Shown one piece after another: positions 25,813 to 36,728 of a DNA stretch of 64,000 bases. The stretch spans positions 1,922,001 through 1,986,000 of the forward strand of contig NZ_LDPE01000001.1 of assembly GCF_001447995.1 (NCBI RefSeq). Reading direction: 5' to 3'. Below the pieces are notes generated by a model, which saw only the letters and a program-made list of their open reading frames with translations, was not told the DNA's origin and searched no databases. Made by a program: the position numbers and the translations under genes. Positions within the stretch are counted from its first letter, which is position 1; every line of letters begins with the position of its first letter. Source of the DNA: Maribacter dokdonensis DSW-8 (GTDB lineage Bacteria > Bacteroidota > Bacteroidia > Flavobacteriales > Flavobacteriaceae).

Positions 25813-28800
25813 ATGGCCAACGAAAATCTGAAATTCAAAAAATACCTAAAGCGCATTGGAAAAATTCTCCTTGGACTAATTTTGCTATTTTTTGTTTTAG
25901 TCCTGATAGTACGGACACCTTGGGCACAAAATGCCATTGTATCTAAGGTTACCAATTATATTTCTAGCAAAACACATACTAAAGTAGAAGTTGGCAAATT
26001 GTACATTACCTTTTCTGGTGATATACAAATAGAAGGTGTTTATCTGGAAGATGTTAAGGGAGATACCCTATTCTATTCAAAATCGTTACAAGCGGACATT
26101 CCAATATACCCTGCCATTTTTAAAAATGAAATTTCAATTGATGATGTTATATCTAAAGGTGTTGTTGCCAAAATAAATAGGGAGAACAACCCAGATGTTT
26201 TCAACTTTACGTTCTTAATAGATGCACTGACTACTACGACAGATACGACCGCTACTACTGGTGAACCCATGAATATAAATGTTGGCAGCTTAGATATCAC
26301 TGATTGGAAATTGAATTATTCCGATGCCTATCTTGGAACAGATATCAACCTTATACTTGGCCAATTAGATATTGACGTATCGGAATTCGACTTGAATTCC
26401 ATGAAATTCTCTTTGGATAATTTTAAGTTGAGCAATACCCAACTCCAGTACGTTCAATCTCATGAATTCCCAATAACCGAAGACACCACAAGTACAGCTC
26501 TACCACATATTGAGGTGGAAGATTTCAATGTAAATAACGTAAATATCACCTACAACAGTCAGCCAGGCGGTTTACATACCCAGTTAAAACTTGGTACCAT
26601 TGAACTTACAGAAATACTGGCAGATGTATCCAAAAATAGATATGAGACAGATGACCTTGTTCTTCATGATTCAGAAATAGATGTAAAACTAAGGAGTGAA
26701 GAAACTAAAATAACTACCACCAATACAGCTGAATATGAATGGCCGGAATTCATCATTGCAGCTAACGATATAGACCTTGCCAAGAACACATTCAGTTATT
26801 CCATAAATGGCAAACAGCAAAGCACGGAAAGCTTCAACCCCAATGCATTTAAAATTGAGCAGTTACAACTACTTTCCAAAAATTTAGAATATCGCCCAGA
26901 GCAGTTCAATTTAGATGTTTCTAAATTCTCCTTCTCAGAACCTAGCGGTATACATTTAAATCAATTGGCCTTTAAAGCTGGCTTAAACAATACCAAGGCA
27001 TCACTGTCAGATGTCGTTTTTCAAATAAACAATAGTTCTGCAAATGCAGATATTAATGTTCAGTTCAATTCGTTGAAAGATGCATTGGAAAATCCTGAAA
27101 AAAGCACCCTAACCGCAAACATTGCCGATCTAAATTTAGAGCTTGGCGACCTCTTAAAAATTCAACCGGAGCTTGCCCAAAATCAATATCTAGATTCCTT
27201 ATCAAAACATCCGTTTACCGGTCATTTAAAAGCAAGAGGAAACCTAAGAAAAGTTGATGATCTCAGTACAGAAATACAATGGGGGCCAGACACACATCTT
27301 GTGGTAAAAGGCAGTATTGAAAATCTTACCCAAACAGATTCACTTTTTTATAATTTGAACAATATTAGCTTTAGAAGCAATAAAACCGCTATAGACAAAT
27401 TAATATCCTCCAAGGAACTAGGAATTTCTGTACCTAAAACCATTGTAGCCGAAGGCAGCTTATCTGGTGGAACTAGCTGGGTAAAACCAAACATGGTCCT
27501 AAAAATTCCAGAAGGGAATGCTAGTATAAATGCCCTTGTTGACTTTGGGGAAATCATGAAATTTGATGGTACCGTTTCTATAGACAGTCTTCAACTAGGG
27601 CAACTGTTACAGAACGATCAGTTAGGTGAAATTTCATTGCAAATAAATGCTAATGGCTCTGGTAACGAAGCAAGCAATTTAGATGCCAACATAACCGGTA
27701 ACATTTCGCAATTTCAATACGGCGGTTACAGTTATAAAGCGATTGATATTGACGGTATTCTAAATAATGGCAAGGGTAACATATCCGCAAATATCAACGA
27801 CCCCAATTTGAATATGAATGCAGGTGCAACTTTGCTTCTTACATCCAATGACAATGATATTCAATTTACTTCAAACATCATTGGGGCAGATTTAAAAGAG
27901 CTTGGACTTACAAAGGAAAACATTAAAGTTGCCGCTAATATAAATGGTGATTATTCCGGCACGCCATCCAATTTTACGATTAACACCGTTATTGATGATG
28001 GTATTGCGGTGGCTGATAACGAGCAATACCAAGTGTCAACCATCATTCTAAAGGCACATGTTGAAGATACCATAACCGACGTTTCCGTACAAAGTAATTT
28101 CTTGAACGGGCAGTTGGCATCCAATGCATCGCCTAATCGTATTACCAACGCATTAAAAAAACAATTGGAACACTATTTCTCAACAGACGACACCGTCTAT
28201 GAGGTCGAAGATACTATTGAAGCAAAACTGGCGATTGCCATAATACCAACACCGGTATTGTCTAAAGTGTTTTTTAACGGAGTAGAAGATTTAGATTCCT
28301 TGAATATAGATGCCAGTTTTAATTCTAAAAAGAGAAAAATTTCCGCTCAAGTGAAAGTACCGCACATATCGTATGCGGATAGTTCTGTAGATAGTTTAAA
28401 TGCCTATGTAAAAGGAGATTCTGTAGACCTAAAATTCTCTGCAGGCCTTGCAGATTTAATTTACGAACCCATTCATCTTAAACAAACCTATTTAGAAGGT
28501 AGTTTAAAGAATAAAGAATTATTACTTGATTTCAATTCAAAAAATGACACGGTACAGGTCATGCACATAGCATCTGGTCTAGTATTCCAGAAAGACACTT
28601 TAAAACTCCATATTGATCCAGAAGATTTAATCCTTAATAAAAAGCAATGGGAAATTCCAGAAGATAATTCTATAGTGATCAGTGAATCATTTTCAGATTT
28701 TGAAAAAGTAATCTTTACTCGAAATTCTCAAAAGATGGAAATATCCAATACGTTTCCAAAGATGGATACGGAACATATTGGAATCCTGTTCGAGAATTTT

Positions 28801-30789
28801 CAGTTACAGACATTTCTCAGTTTTTTCAATCCTGATGAAGCCTTGGCAAAAGGTAAGGTAGAAGGCGATTTTGTAATCATCAATCCCTACACCGCGTCTG
28901 GGCTTGTTGCCAATTTAGATATCAAAGATTTTCAGGTACTTCAAAATCCGTTAGGCACCCTTACCCTAGATGCAACTTCCAAATCGTTATCAGAATATGA
29001 CTTTGACCTTGCCCTAAAAGACGGTAGTGCAAAGCTTAATTTAACCGGAGATTATACCGCAAAACAAAATACCGCCTACCTGAATATGGAACTGGATATT
29101 CAAAAGCTGGAAGCCAGTATAATAGAAGGATTCTCTAACGAACAATTAACGAATGCCAAGGGTTATCTAGACGGAAGCTTATTGGTAAAGGGCACCCTGG
29201 CAGAACCAAAATACTCCGGCAGAATAAACTTTAATGAATTTAGCTTAGCATTGGCGGCCTATAAGTCTACGTTTACCATAGATGATCAATTCATAGATAT
29301 TGATCAAGACGAAGTAAGCTTTAATTCCTTTGCCATAAAGGACATTAATCAAGGTACATTGACTATAGATGGTACGGTTTACACAGAGAGTTTTGTCAAC
29401 CCAAGTTTTGACCTAACGGTGAAAACAGATCAATTTAGAGTGTTAGATTCCAAAAAAGGAGATGATGAATTGGTCTATGGAATTGCAAGTATAAAAGCAG
29501 ATGTAAAAGTACTGGGAGATTTAGAACTACCCGTTATAGATGGCAGGTTACGCATTCGCGATATTACCGATCTAACTTATGTTGTACCTCAAGACCAATT
29601 GGACATTCAGGAGCGAGACGGTGTTGTTATTTTTGTAAACAGGGAAAACCCTGATGCCATACTTACCAGATCAGATGAAGAAACCACGAATTCCTTTTTT
29701 GCCGGTATGGATATCAATACGGTTCTAGAAATAGGGAACGAGGCTAAATTTACCATTGTACTTGATGAAAAAACCCAAGACAAGTTGCAGGCATCCGGTA
29801 ACGCTACATTGAATTTGAACATAGATCCAAATCAAGACATAAGACTATCGGGCAGGCTAGAATTGAACTCGGGCTTTTACAGAACCAGTTTATACAACTT
29901 GGTAAGTCGCGAATTTCAATTACAAAAAGGTAGCAGTATTGTATGGAGCGGTGACCCATTCGATGCCAAAATGGACGTAACCGCTATTTATGAAATAGAA
30001 ACATCTGCTTCTTCATTAATGTCTTCCATTAGTTACGGAACGGACAGCAGTGTTTCTGGCTCCTATGCACAGTCTACACCATTCTTGGTATATTTAAACA
30101 TAGACGGGCAGCTTATGCAGCCAGAACTCTCCTTTGCCCTGGACATGCCAGAAAATGCGCAAGGTAACTTTGGTGGTGCCGTGTACAGTCGTATTCAACA
30201 ATTGAACGAGCAAGAATCCGAATTGAACAAACAGGTATTCTCGCTCTTGGCACTGAACCGTTTTTATCCTACCACAGGAAGTGATGGTAGTAGTGGAGGC
30301 GCTGTGACTATTGCCAGAAACAACGTAAACAAAGTACTGTCTAACGAACTTACTTCCATTTCCAATAAATTACTGGGCAATACCGGTTTTGAGCTCGGTT
30401 TTGATTTGGATAGTTTTGAGGATTACGAAAGCGGAAGCGCCCAAAGTCGTACCCAATTGAATATCAATGCCAGCAAAAGACTATTTAACGATCGGTTGAT
30501 CGTTACCGCAGGTAGCGCAGTAGATGTTGAAGGAAGTGCATATTCCAGCGAAAGTGAAACACCATTGATCGGTAACGTAACCTTGGAGTACCTATTAAGT
30601 GAAGAAGGCACGTACAGACTAAAGGGGTTTAGAAAACAAGAGTATCAAAATATTATTGACGGTCAACTTATAGTAACGGGTTTAGCTTTTATCTTTAATC
30701 GCGAGTTCAATAAATTCAGTCAATTGTTCAGTCCGCTGAAAAAAGAGAATAAACCGTCTAAAAAAGACGCGAACAAAAAAGAAGAATAA
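25813..30789 (+). CDS. tamB: translocation and assembly module protein TamB (DUF490)
   Basis: About 1658 residues from the ATG at 25813 (MANENLKFKKYLKRIGKILL); a longer frame from TTG 25777 adds only 12 residues. One N-terminal inner-membrane helix (about 18-40), then a very long repetitive beta-rich region, and the C-terminal DUF490 domain (about 1290-1640) with GRLELNSGFYRTSLYNLVSREF and the typical LLALNRFYP and KVLSNELTSISNKLL segments. TamB spans the periplasm as a hydrophobic beta-taco that helps move lipids or outer-membrane proteins. The tamA-like gene starts 7 bp downstream, confirming the pair. Confidence 0.94.
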   Translation: MANENLKFKKYLKRIGKILLGLILLFFVLVLIVRTPWAQNAIVSKVTNYISSKTHTKVEVGKLYITFSGDIQIEGVYLEDVKGDTLFYSKSLQADIPIYPAIFKNEISIDDVISKGVVAKINRENNPDVFNFTFLIDALTTTTDTTATTGEPMNINVGSLDITDWKLNYSDAYLGTDINLILGQLDIDVSEFDLNSMKFSLDNFKLSNTQLQYVQSHEFPITEDTTSTALPHIEVEDFNVNNVNITYNSQPGGLHTQLKLGTIELTEILADVSKNRYETDDLVLHDSEIDVKLRSEETKITTTNTAEYEWPEFIIAANDIDLAKNTFSYSINGKQQSTESFNPNAFKIEQLQLLSKNLEYRPEQFNLDVSKFSFSEPSGIHLNQLAFKAGLNNTKASLSDVVFQINNSSANADINVQFNSLKDALENPEKSTLTANIADLNLELGDLLKIQPELAQNQYLDSLSKHPFTGHLKARGNLRKVDDLSTEIQWGPDTHLVVKGSIENLTQTDSLFYNLNNISFRSNKTAIDKLISSKELGISVPKTIVAEGSLSGGTSWVKPNMVLKIPEGNASINALVDFGEIMKFDGTVSIDSLQLGQLLQNDQLGEISLQINANGSGNEASNLDANITGNISQFQYGGYSYKAIDIDGILNNGKGNISANINDPNLNMNAGATLLLTSNDNDIQFTSNIIGADLKELGLTKENIKVAANINGDYSGTPSNFTINTVIDDGIAVADNEQYQVSTIILKAHVEDTITDVSVQSNFLNGQLASNASPNRITNALKKQLEHYFSTDDTVYEVEDTIEAKLAIAIIPTPVLSKVFFNGVEDLDSLNIDASFNSKKRKISAQVKVPHISYADSSVDSLNAYVKGDSVDLKFSAGLADLIYEPIHLKQTYLEGSLKNKELLLDFNSKNDTVQVMHIASGLVFQKDTLKLHIDPEDLILNKKQWEIPEDNSIVISESFSDFEKVIFTRNSQKMEISNTFPKMDTEHIGILFENFQLQTFLSFFNPDEALAKGKVEGDFVIINPYTASGLVANLDIKDFQVLQNPLGTLTLDATSKSLSEYDFDLALKDGSAKLNLTGDYTAKQNTAYLNMELDIQKLEASIIEGFSNEQLTNAKGYLDGSLLVKGTLAEPKYSGRINFNEFSLALAAYKSTFTIDDQFIDIDQDEVSFNSFAIKDINQGTLTIDGTVYTESFVNPSFDLTVKTDQFRVLDSKKGDDELVYGIASIKADVKVLGDLELPVIDGRLRIRDITDLTYVVPQDQLDIQERDGVVIFVNRENPDAILTRSDEETTNSFFAGMDINTVLEIGNEAKFTIVLDEKTQDKLQASGNATLNLNIDPNQDIRLSGRLELNSGFYRTSLYNLVSREFQLQKGSSIVWSGDPFDAKMDVTAIYEIETSASSLMSSISYGTDSSVSGSYAQSTPFLVYLNIDGQLMQPELSFALDMPENAQGNFGGAVYSRIQQLNEQESELNKQVFSLLALNRFYPTTGSDGSSGGAVTIARNNVNKVLSNELTSISNKLLGNTGFELGFDLDSFEDYESGSAQSRTQLNINASKRLFNDRLIVTAGSAVDVEGSAYSSESETPLIGNVTLEYLLSEEGTYRLKGFRKQEYQNIIDGQLIVTGLAFIFNREFNKFSQLFSPLKKENKPSKKDANKKEE

Positions 30790-30796
30790 CGGTACA

Positions 30797-33121
30797 TTGA
30801 AAACGAACAACTGCACATATAGAACTTTAATTTGTTTGGCATTTTTGCTGATATATTCATGTGGCATTGAAAAATATATTCCTGAAGGAGAGCAACTGTA
30901 CACCGGTGCCGAGCTTGAGTTACTTTCCGAAGGTGAGATACATGACAGTAAAGAGGTAAAGGCCGAATTATTAAATCTTATTGAACCTAACCCGAATACC
31001 ACATTTTTAGGCATGAAGCCTGCCCTATTTTTTCATTACAAGGCGCAGCGAGAAAAACCAGGGTTTCTATATAAATTTCTGAATAAATCTTTTGGGGAAG
31101 AACCGGTATATTTTTCTGAAGTAAATACAGACCGTGTAGAAGAATTGATTTTAAACCGCTTGGACAATAATGGATTCTTCTATAGCAAATCATCTTCTGA
31201 AGTAGTCAACAACGATAAATTCGCTTCGGTCAATTATACGGCCAGTATGCCGCAGCCCTATGTTTTGGAAAACTATCATCTTGAATCTGACTCATTGCCT
31301 ATTTATAAAGAAATAGAAAAAATGCTCCCGGAAACCTCTTTGGCAAAGGGAGATAGATTTGATTTAGATTTACTGAAGGCCGAAAGAGCAAGATTAAACA
31401 ATGGATTAAAACAAAAAGGGTTTTACAACAGTCAAGAAGATCTACTCATTTTTGAGGCAGATACCAATCAATATAAAAACAGAAAATTTGACCTTTTTCT
31501 TAGACTAAAAAAAGATGTTCCAGCGCGGGCATCAATTCCGTACACTATTGATTCCATTACCGTTTACCCCAATTACACCATTGAAGGTGACACACTGCCC
31601 TTAACTGAAGAAAATGTAACCCAAATAGACAGTATTGATTTTGTACAGAATGAGCTATACTTTAAACCAAAGCTTTTGGAATCCTATCTATTATTCAATG
31701 AGGGCGACCTGTACAATGCCGATGTTTCCAAACAAACAAGCAATAGGTTATCTGCATTGGGCAGTTACAAATATGTAAACATACAATACACGGAACTGGA
31801 TACTACGGCTACCGATGGTAATGGCGGTTCATTGGCAGCAAGCATTTATTTGGCACCATTGACCAAACGCTCTATTAGGGCAGAAATACAGGCCGTATCA
31901 AAATCTAACGGATTCACCGGTCCCGGTATTCTTCTGAGCCATACCAATAGAAATGTGTTCAACGGTGGTGAGACCTTTAGTGTTTCTGCCAATTTTAGTT
32001 ATGAATCCCAATTATCAAGCGGCAGTAATTCCAGTTTAAGCAGTATAGCAGGTGGTATAAGTGCCGATCTAGTAATACCCAGGTCTATACCGTTTTCACC
32101 CAGTAGATTTCAGTATGCCGTACCAAAAACAAAAATATCTTTAGGTTACGATTTTTTACAGCGTAGCCAATTGTTTACCTTAAGTTCTGTAAATGCATCT
32201 TTTGGCTATACCTGGCAAGAAAACCAATACGTATACCACACCCTAGACCCTATCAGTATAAATTACTCAAGGCTATCAAATGTAACCGATGAGTTTCAGG
32301 CAATTTTAGACGACAATGAATATTTGAGTCAAAGTTTTGAGCAGCGTTTTATAGCAGGATTGCTCTATAGTTTCACCTATGACGAAGTATCCAAGCTTAG
32401 CAAAGAGGCTCCTATTTACTTTTCAACCAACTTAGATATTGCCGGTAATATGCTAAATCTTATTAGCGGTGGTTCAGAAACTATTTTTGGCTCTACATAC
32501 GCCCAATATGCAAAAGCCGATGCAGATTTAAGACTGTACCTACGTTGGAAAAAGGAGCGCACCTTGGTATCCCGTATTTATGCAGGTTGGGGCGTTCCAT
32601 ACGGCAATAGTTCAACATTACCCTTTGTTAAACAGTTTTATTCCGGCGGTCCATATAGCGTTAGAGCGTTTAACATCCGTTCTTTAGGACCCGGTAATTT
32701 TAATGCGGAAACAGAAAATGCCACTACCGATTATTTTGACCAATCCGGTAACCTTAAGCTAGAAGCTAATGTAGAATATCGTTTTCCACTTTTTTCCTAT
32801 TTAAAAGGCGCTTTTTTTGTTGATGCAGGTAATGTGTGGCTGACCGGTGACTACTCTGAACTAGAAGAAAACCAACTGAACAGCAGTTTTTCCGAAACAC
32901 TTTTTACAGATGGTAAATTTGAAAAAGACTGGCTTACCGAGGTTGCTGCGGGAGTAGGGTTTGGTTTACGATTAGATGTTCAAAATTTTGTTATCCGTCT
33001 TGATCTTGCGTCTCCATTAAGAATTCCGTACGAAGCTAAAAACGAACGATGGAACGTACCTTTCTTTGGAAATGCCGATAATAACATGACCTTAAACTTT
33101 GCTATTGGCTATCCTTTTTAA
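30797..33121 (+). CDS. tamA: BamA/TamA-family outer-membrane protein, lipoprotein form
   Basis: 774 residues. N-terminal lipoprotein signal (LICLAFLLIYSC, lipid-bearing Cys at about 22) followed by IEKYIPEGEQLYTGAELEL, POTRA-like repeats (about 35-380) and a 16-stranded-type barrel with the diagnostic motif FYSGGPYSVRAFNIRSLGPG near 620 and a C-terminus ending in GYPF. The lipid anchor is typical of Bacteroidota members. It works with TamB in envelope assembly. The start is the TTG at 30797-30799: no in-frame ATG exists upstream of the signal peptide, and the gap from the tamB stop is 7 bp. Confidence 0.93.
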   Translation: MKTNNCTYRTLICLAFLLIYSCGIEKYIPEGEQLYTGAELELLSEGEIHDSKEVKAELLNLIEPNPNTTFLGMKPALFFHYKAQREKPGFLYKFLNKSFGEEPVYFSEVNTDRVEELILNRLDNNGFFYSKSSSEVVNNDKFASVNYTASMPQPYVLENYHLESDSLPIYKEIEKMLPETSLAKGDRFDLDLLKAERARLNNGLKQKGFYNSQEDLLIFEADTNQYKNRKFDLFLRLKKDVPARASIPYTIDSITVYPNYTIEGDTLPLTEENVTQIDSIDFVQNELYFKPKLLESYLLFNEGDLYNADVSKQTSNRLSALGSYKYVNIQYTELDTTATDGNGGSLAASIYLAPLTKRSIRAEIQAVSKSNGFTGPGILLSHTNRNVFNGGETFSVSANFSYESQLSSGSNSSLSSIAGGISADLVIPRSIPFSPSRFQYAVPKTKISLGYDFLQRSQLFTLSSVNASFGYTWQENQYVYHTLDPISINYSRLSNVTDEFQAILDDNEYLSQSFEQRFIAGLLYSFTYDEVSKLSKEAPIYFSTNLDIAGNMLNLISGGSETIFGSTYAQYAKADADLRLYLRWKKERTLVSRIYAGWGVPYGNSSTLPFVKQFYSGGPYSVRAFNIRSLGPGNFNAETENATTDYFDQSGNLKLEANVEYRFPLFSYLKGAFFVDAGNVWLTGDYSELEENQLNSSFSETLFTDGKFEKDWLTEVAAGVGFGLRLDVQNFVIRLDLASPLRIPYEAKNERWNVPFFGNADNNMTLNFAIGYPF

Positions 33122-33124
33122 CAC

Positions 33125-34126
33125 CTAATTTCCCCACATACGCTTCCAAAGGGCAGTCATCAGTCGTTTTGCATCCCGTTTAAATTTAGGTCTTTCTTCC
33201 ACAATGAGATCTTCCCCATTGGGCACCAGTTTATAACTGAAGGCAAATTGGGTTTCGTTTTCATCTAAACTTATGAGTCCAAATCTTAAATCATTGAAAT
33301 AAAGGTCCCCTTCTCTTTCGGTAATCGTATACCAGCCTTCTGTTATTTTAATAAGTCGTACTATCTTATCATTATCCGCCCATTTACCCAACAGTTCATG
33401 ATTCTTTGGAAATGCAGAAAATGAAACATCCTTAGTATCAAAAAAAGAATAATCTCCCATCAAATACGCATCTTCAATATCTATATTCGCCATCCATAAT
33501 ACCGTATTCAATGGCGCCGGGCGTGTATTCATATCACTGTAAACAATACCTTGTTCCATCAAGGCATTCTCAAATCTTTGAAAAGCGATTCCTTTTAAAA
33601 CAAGGGTAAATAGCAAATATGCTGTACTAATAACAAGCCCTAAATGAACATATTTTTGACGTTTAACGGAAGTTCTTTTTTTGAATATTGCCATAATCAA
33701 AAAAATGATAAAAGGAACAGTGTATAACGGGTCTATTACAAAAATGCTTTGAAATGCCAACCGCGTTTTAAAGGGCCAGAACAGTTGTGTTCCCCAAGTG
33801 GTAAAAGCATCTAATAATGGGTGAGTGAACAATCCCCAGAACATTAACCATGACCATTCTCTCCAGGTAGCAGATTCTTTCCTGTTTATCTTCCAGACCA
33901 ACCACCCGAACACAGGAGCAAAAAGCACAGAAAAGAATATGGAGTGACTAAAACCCCTATGCCATTCCGTTGCTGTAACCGTATCAAGGAAATAACGCGT
34001 AATAACATCCAAATCTGGTATGGTACCGGCAATAGCTCCATACAACATTGCCTTATTACCCACTTTTTTACCAAGCACGGCTTCACCAACGGCTGCCCCT
34101 AGTACTATTTGTGTTAATGAATCCAT
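33125..34126 (-). CDS. YdjM/YbcI-type membrane-bound metal-dependent hydrolase
   Basis: 333 residues. The N-terminus (MDSLTQIVLGAAVGEAVLGK) and His/Asp pattern (GTIPDLDVI, EWHRGFSHSIFF, LFTHPLLDAFTTWGTQLFWPF) define the YdjM/DUF457 family of multi-span membrane proteins; at least five helices in the first 200 residues, then a soluble C-terminal domain (about 200-333). YdjM in E. coli is LexA-regulated; no LexA site is visible here. Substrate unknown. Convergent with tamA (3-bp gap) and 8 bp downstream of the MG2/plug-like paralog on the same strand. Confidence 0.88.
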   Translation of the reverse strand: MDSLTQIVLGAAVGEAVLGKKVGNKAMLYGAIAGTIPDLDVITRYFLDTVTATEWHRGFSHSIFFSVLFAPVFGWLVWKINRKESATWREWSWLMFWGLFTHPLLDAFTTWGTQLFWPFKTRLAFQSIFVIDPLYTVPFIIFLIMAIFKKRTSVKRQKYVHLGLVISTAYLLFTLVLKGIAFQRFENALMEQGIVYSDMNTRPAPLNTVLWMANIDIEDAYLMGDYSFFDTKDVSFSAFPKNHELLGKWADNDKIVRLIKITEGWYTITEREGDLYFNDLRFGLISLDENETQFAFSYKLVPNGEDLIVEERPKFKRDAKRLMTALWKRMWGN

Positions 34127-34134
34127 TTAGTATA

Positions 34135-36531
34135 TCATTCAATTATGAGATTTCTCTCAGCAGAAATTAATTGACCTTTCGCCCCCATACCCTCAATAAA
34201 AAAAGTGACATTAGATTGAAACGTATTTAAAATTTTAAAGGTCGCAATACCGTTTTCATTAGTAATTAACTCAGGAACCCAGTGTATAGTTCCAAAATTT
34301 TCAAATTCATTGGAAAAGTATGACGTGTATTTAGGAGCATAAAACTTCTTTACTTTTTCAAACCCTTCTTTAAACTCATACTTAAAAATAGTATTATCTG
34401 AACTACCTTGATCCGTATACCCCCTTGGTAACCTGCGCGTATATATTCTTATAACACCTCCAGAACCCCTTACACCTTCACCAGCTCCTGTTTTATCAAT
34501 TAAAAAACTTTCCACTTCGTTAGTTGGCATTCTATATAAAAGGTCAAAAGTATTTAACCGTACATTATTCAAATAAATAGCAGGTACAGGCATTGCCCTT
34601 TTAGATTCAAACGACTGTACGGTACGTATTCTAATAATGACACGATCTGTACTACCAAAACTTAGCTCTTCTCTTACATAGTAACCTCTAGACCTAATTA
34701 TATCACTTACTAACGGAAAATTTTCTTCTATATCTTCTGTTACTTCGGTCATTTTGCCTTTTAGGTATTTAGGGATAAAAACATTGTTTTCTACCGTTGT
34801 TTTCATCCTTTCTTCAACCACGGTAACCTCATTTAAATTAATTGTATTATCGGCAGAAATTAAACCGGACATCTTAATATTTTCGTTAAAATCTTCAGGT
34901 TTAGGAATAACTTTCTCATTCCAAATTTGATTTAATTTTTCAGGCAGTTCAGCCGTCACCATATTTATCCCAACAGTTGGCTTTCTTAATGTTTTGTTAT
35001 TTATTAAAGTGAATTCCAACATGTCTCCTTTCTCAGGAAAATATTTTGGAATAAGAAATTTATTATCTAAAATATCCAAATACCTACTTCTATTATCAGG
35101 ATAACTAACCAACAGTTTATCATTAGAAGAAACTTCTTGTCCATAAAGAGTACCTTCCAAATCAATTCCATTTTCAAATTCATAAAATTGATTTGGAGGT
35201 CCTCTAAAAATATCATTCCAATCGTACCGAGACCAACCTTGTGTCATTAACAAAAGGTCTAGCTCATTCTGTTTTTTTGTAGTTATATCTTCAAAGTAAT
35301 ATTTAGGATTTTCTATAAAACCTTTTATATAGGGTTTTAAATAAAAGGTGCTATAAATAGAGTTTTTTTGATTGTGAGAAATCGTGTTACCCGGTAAAAC
35401 AGAGACACTTAAGTTTTGCTGTACTACATCAGTATCAAGCAATTTTACTTGTATTTTCAATGAATCGGTTTCTAAAGCCAATTTGCTTACTTCTAATTTA
35501 GCATCAAAAAGATCTGCATAATTAAAAATTAATCGTTCAGCTATGGGCTTACCGTCAGAATTAAACAAGGTCAAGATATTCATTCCCTTATTAAGCACTT
35601 CCTTGTTTAAAACCTTAGATACAAACAGGCTATTTTTAGGAAAAGCTAGCGGTATTCTATTTGCGTGGCCATCTTTATGCACCAACAAATAAAACTGTTG
35701 GTTATTAGTAATCTCCTTAGTGGTTTCATTTGTAGTCAAGGTAATTATAAACCTATCGTCATCAATATGCTTAACCCCAAAAGCAACACCCTTTTTCATA
35801 GGTTTTTGCAGTGTCACTGTCTGTACGTTGCCATTGCTAAATTCTAATTTAGCGATATAGTTTTTACCAACTTTTGGAATAAAATTAAATTTGCCCAAAC
35901 CAAAAATTGAGGTGTAAAATCTTGCCACTTGAGCATTGTCATCATCAAAAACGGAACCTTCTATAATTCTTACACCATAACCATTGCCATCCGTAACCTT
36001 AACCCCCATAGTACTTGGAGTGCCTTCAATTAAATTACCTCCTTCCGGCAAAAATTGGATATCATAATCACTAACAGCAGATTCTTTTTTTAAAGGCTTC
36101 TCATTTAAGATGGTAATCTTTTGTATATGAGAATCATCTTCCTTAAAATTCTTCATCCAATTGGTACTGGAACGTAAATAATACTCACCACTTACCAGCA
36201 TAGAATCTACTACTATATTCCCTTTAAAATAACCATCTTTAGCTTTAAAATGATAATTTTTGAAATTCTCTCCTTTGGCATTAAACAAACCTACATGAAC
36301 CGTTGTAGTTTGATGAAATGGTTTTTGAAGATGTCTGTTATATACATATCCTTTTAACCATACTTCTTCATTAACTATATACGTTGTTTTATTAGTGTGA
36401 AGAAATACAGACTCTCGTGGTAATTCAAAATAATTTAAGAATTTATCCTTGACCAATTTATGACCTACATCATTTTGGGCTACAACATTACTTGATACAA
36501 ATAGTACGATTAATAGCAAAAATCTATGCAT
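34135..36531 (-). CDS. secreted MG2/plug-like protein, copy A
   Basis: 798 residues. Signal peptide (MHRFLLLIVLFVSSNVVAQ), then an MG2-like macroglobulin segment (ESVFLHTNKTTYIVNEEVWL, about 40-100) and further beta-sandwich domains. Near the C-terminus (about 625-720) is a TonB-receptor plug-like stretch ending in RGSGGVIRIYTRR, but no barrel follows; the last 70 residues are another beta domain. In known flavobacterial relatives this layout occurs in surface or periplasmic proteins of unknown role. It is a tandem duplicate of the gene at 36729, with the first 75 mature residues almost identical. Confidence 0.8.
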   Translation of the reverse strand: MHRFLLLIVLFVSSNVVAQNDVGHKLVKDKFLNYFELPRESVFLHTNKTTYIVNEEVWLKGYVYNRHLQKPFHQTTTVHVGLFNAKGENFKNYHFKAKDGYFKGNIVVDSMLVSGEYYLRSSTNWMKNFKEDDSHIQKITILNEKPLKKESAVSDYDIQFLPEGGNLIEGTPSTMGVKVTDGNGYGVRIIEGSVFDDDNAQVARFYTSIFGLGKFNFIPKVGKNYIAKLEFSNGNVQTVTLQKPMKKGVAFGVKHIDDDRFIITLTTNETTKEITNNQQFYLLVHKDGHANRIPLAFPKNSLFVSKVLNKEVLNKGMNILTLFNSDGKPIAERLIFNYADLFDAKLEVSKLALETDSLKIQVKLLDTDVVQQNLSVSVLPGNTISHNQKNSIYSTFYLKPYIKGFIENPKYYFEDITTKKQNELDLLLMTQGWSRYDWNDIFRGPPNQFYEFENGIDLEGTLYGQEVSSNDKLLVSYPDNRSRYLDILDNKFLIPKYFPEKGDMLEFTLINNKTLRKPTVGINMVTAELPEKLNQIWNEKVIPKPEDFNENIKMSGLISADNTINLNEVTVVEERMKTTVENNVFIPKYLKGKMTEVTEDIEENFPLVSDIIRSRGYYVREELSFGSTDRVIIRIRTVQSFESKRAMPVPAIYLNNVRLNTFDLLYRMPTNEVESFLIDKTGAGEGVRGSGGVIRIYTRRLPRGYTDQGSSDNTIFKYEFKEGFEKVKKFYAPKYTSYFSNEFENFGTIHWVPELITNENGIATFKILNTFQSNVTFFIEGMGAKGQLISAERNLIIE

Positions 36532-36581
36532 AAATGTCGGTGGAAAATTTTAAAACCGTTAAATCTATGAATAAAAAAGTG

Positions 36582-36632
36582 CTATTCTATAATCCGCATC
36601 TCTTTTAATAAGAAAGAAGCATTCATATTCTC
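36582..36632 (-). pseudogene. remnant of the 3' end of the MutS-like gene
   Basis: On the minus strand, 17 codons read ENMNASFLLKEMRIIE-stop, matching the C-terminus of the intact MutS-like gene at 39178 (QNMNASFLLKKMGIIE-stop) at 13 of 16 residues. The downstream flank is also duplicated: 22 bp (ACCGTTAAATCTATGAATAA plus AA) are identical at 36555-36576 and 39151-39172. Similarity fades upstream of about 36660. It marks the breakpoint of the duplication that made the two MG2/plug-like genes. Confidence 0.85.
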
Positions 36633-36728
36633 ATAAATATCTACTTAAGAAGTATAGTGATTTTTGAAACATGGTGTTAATCGTCCACTTTGCAAACAAT
36701 AGATTTTGCTATGTTATCAAATTTAAAA

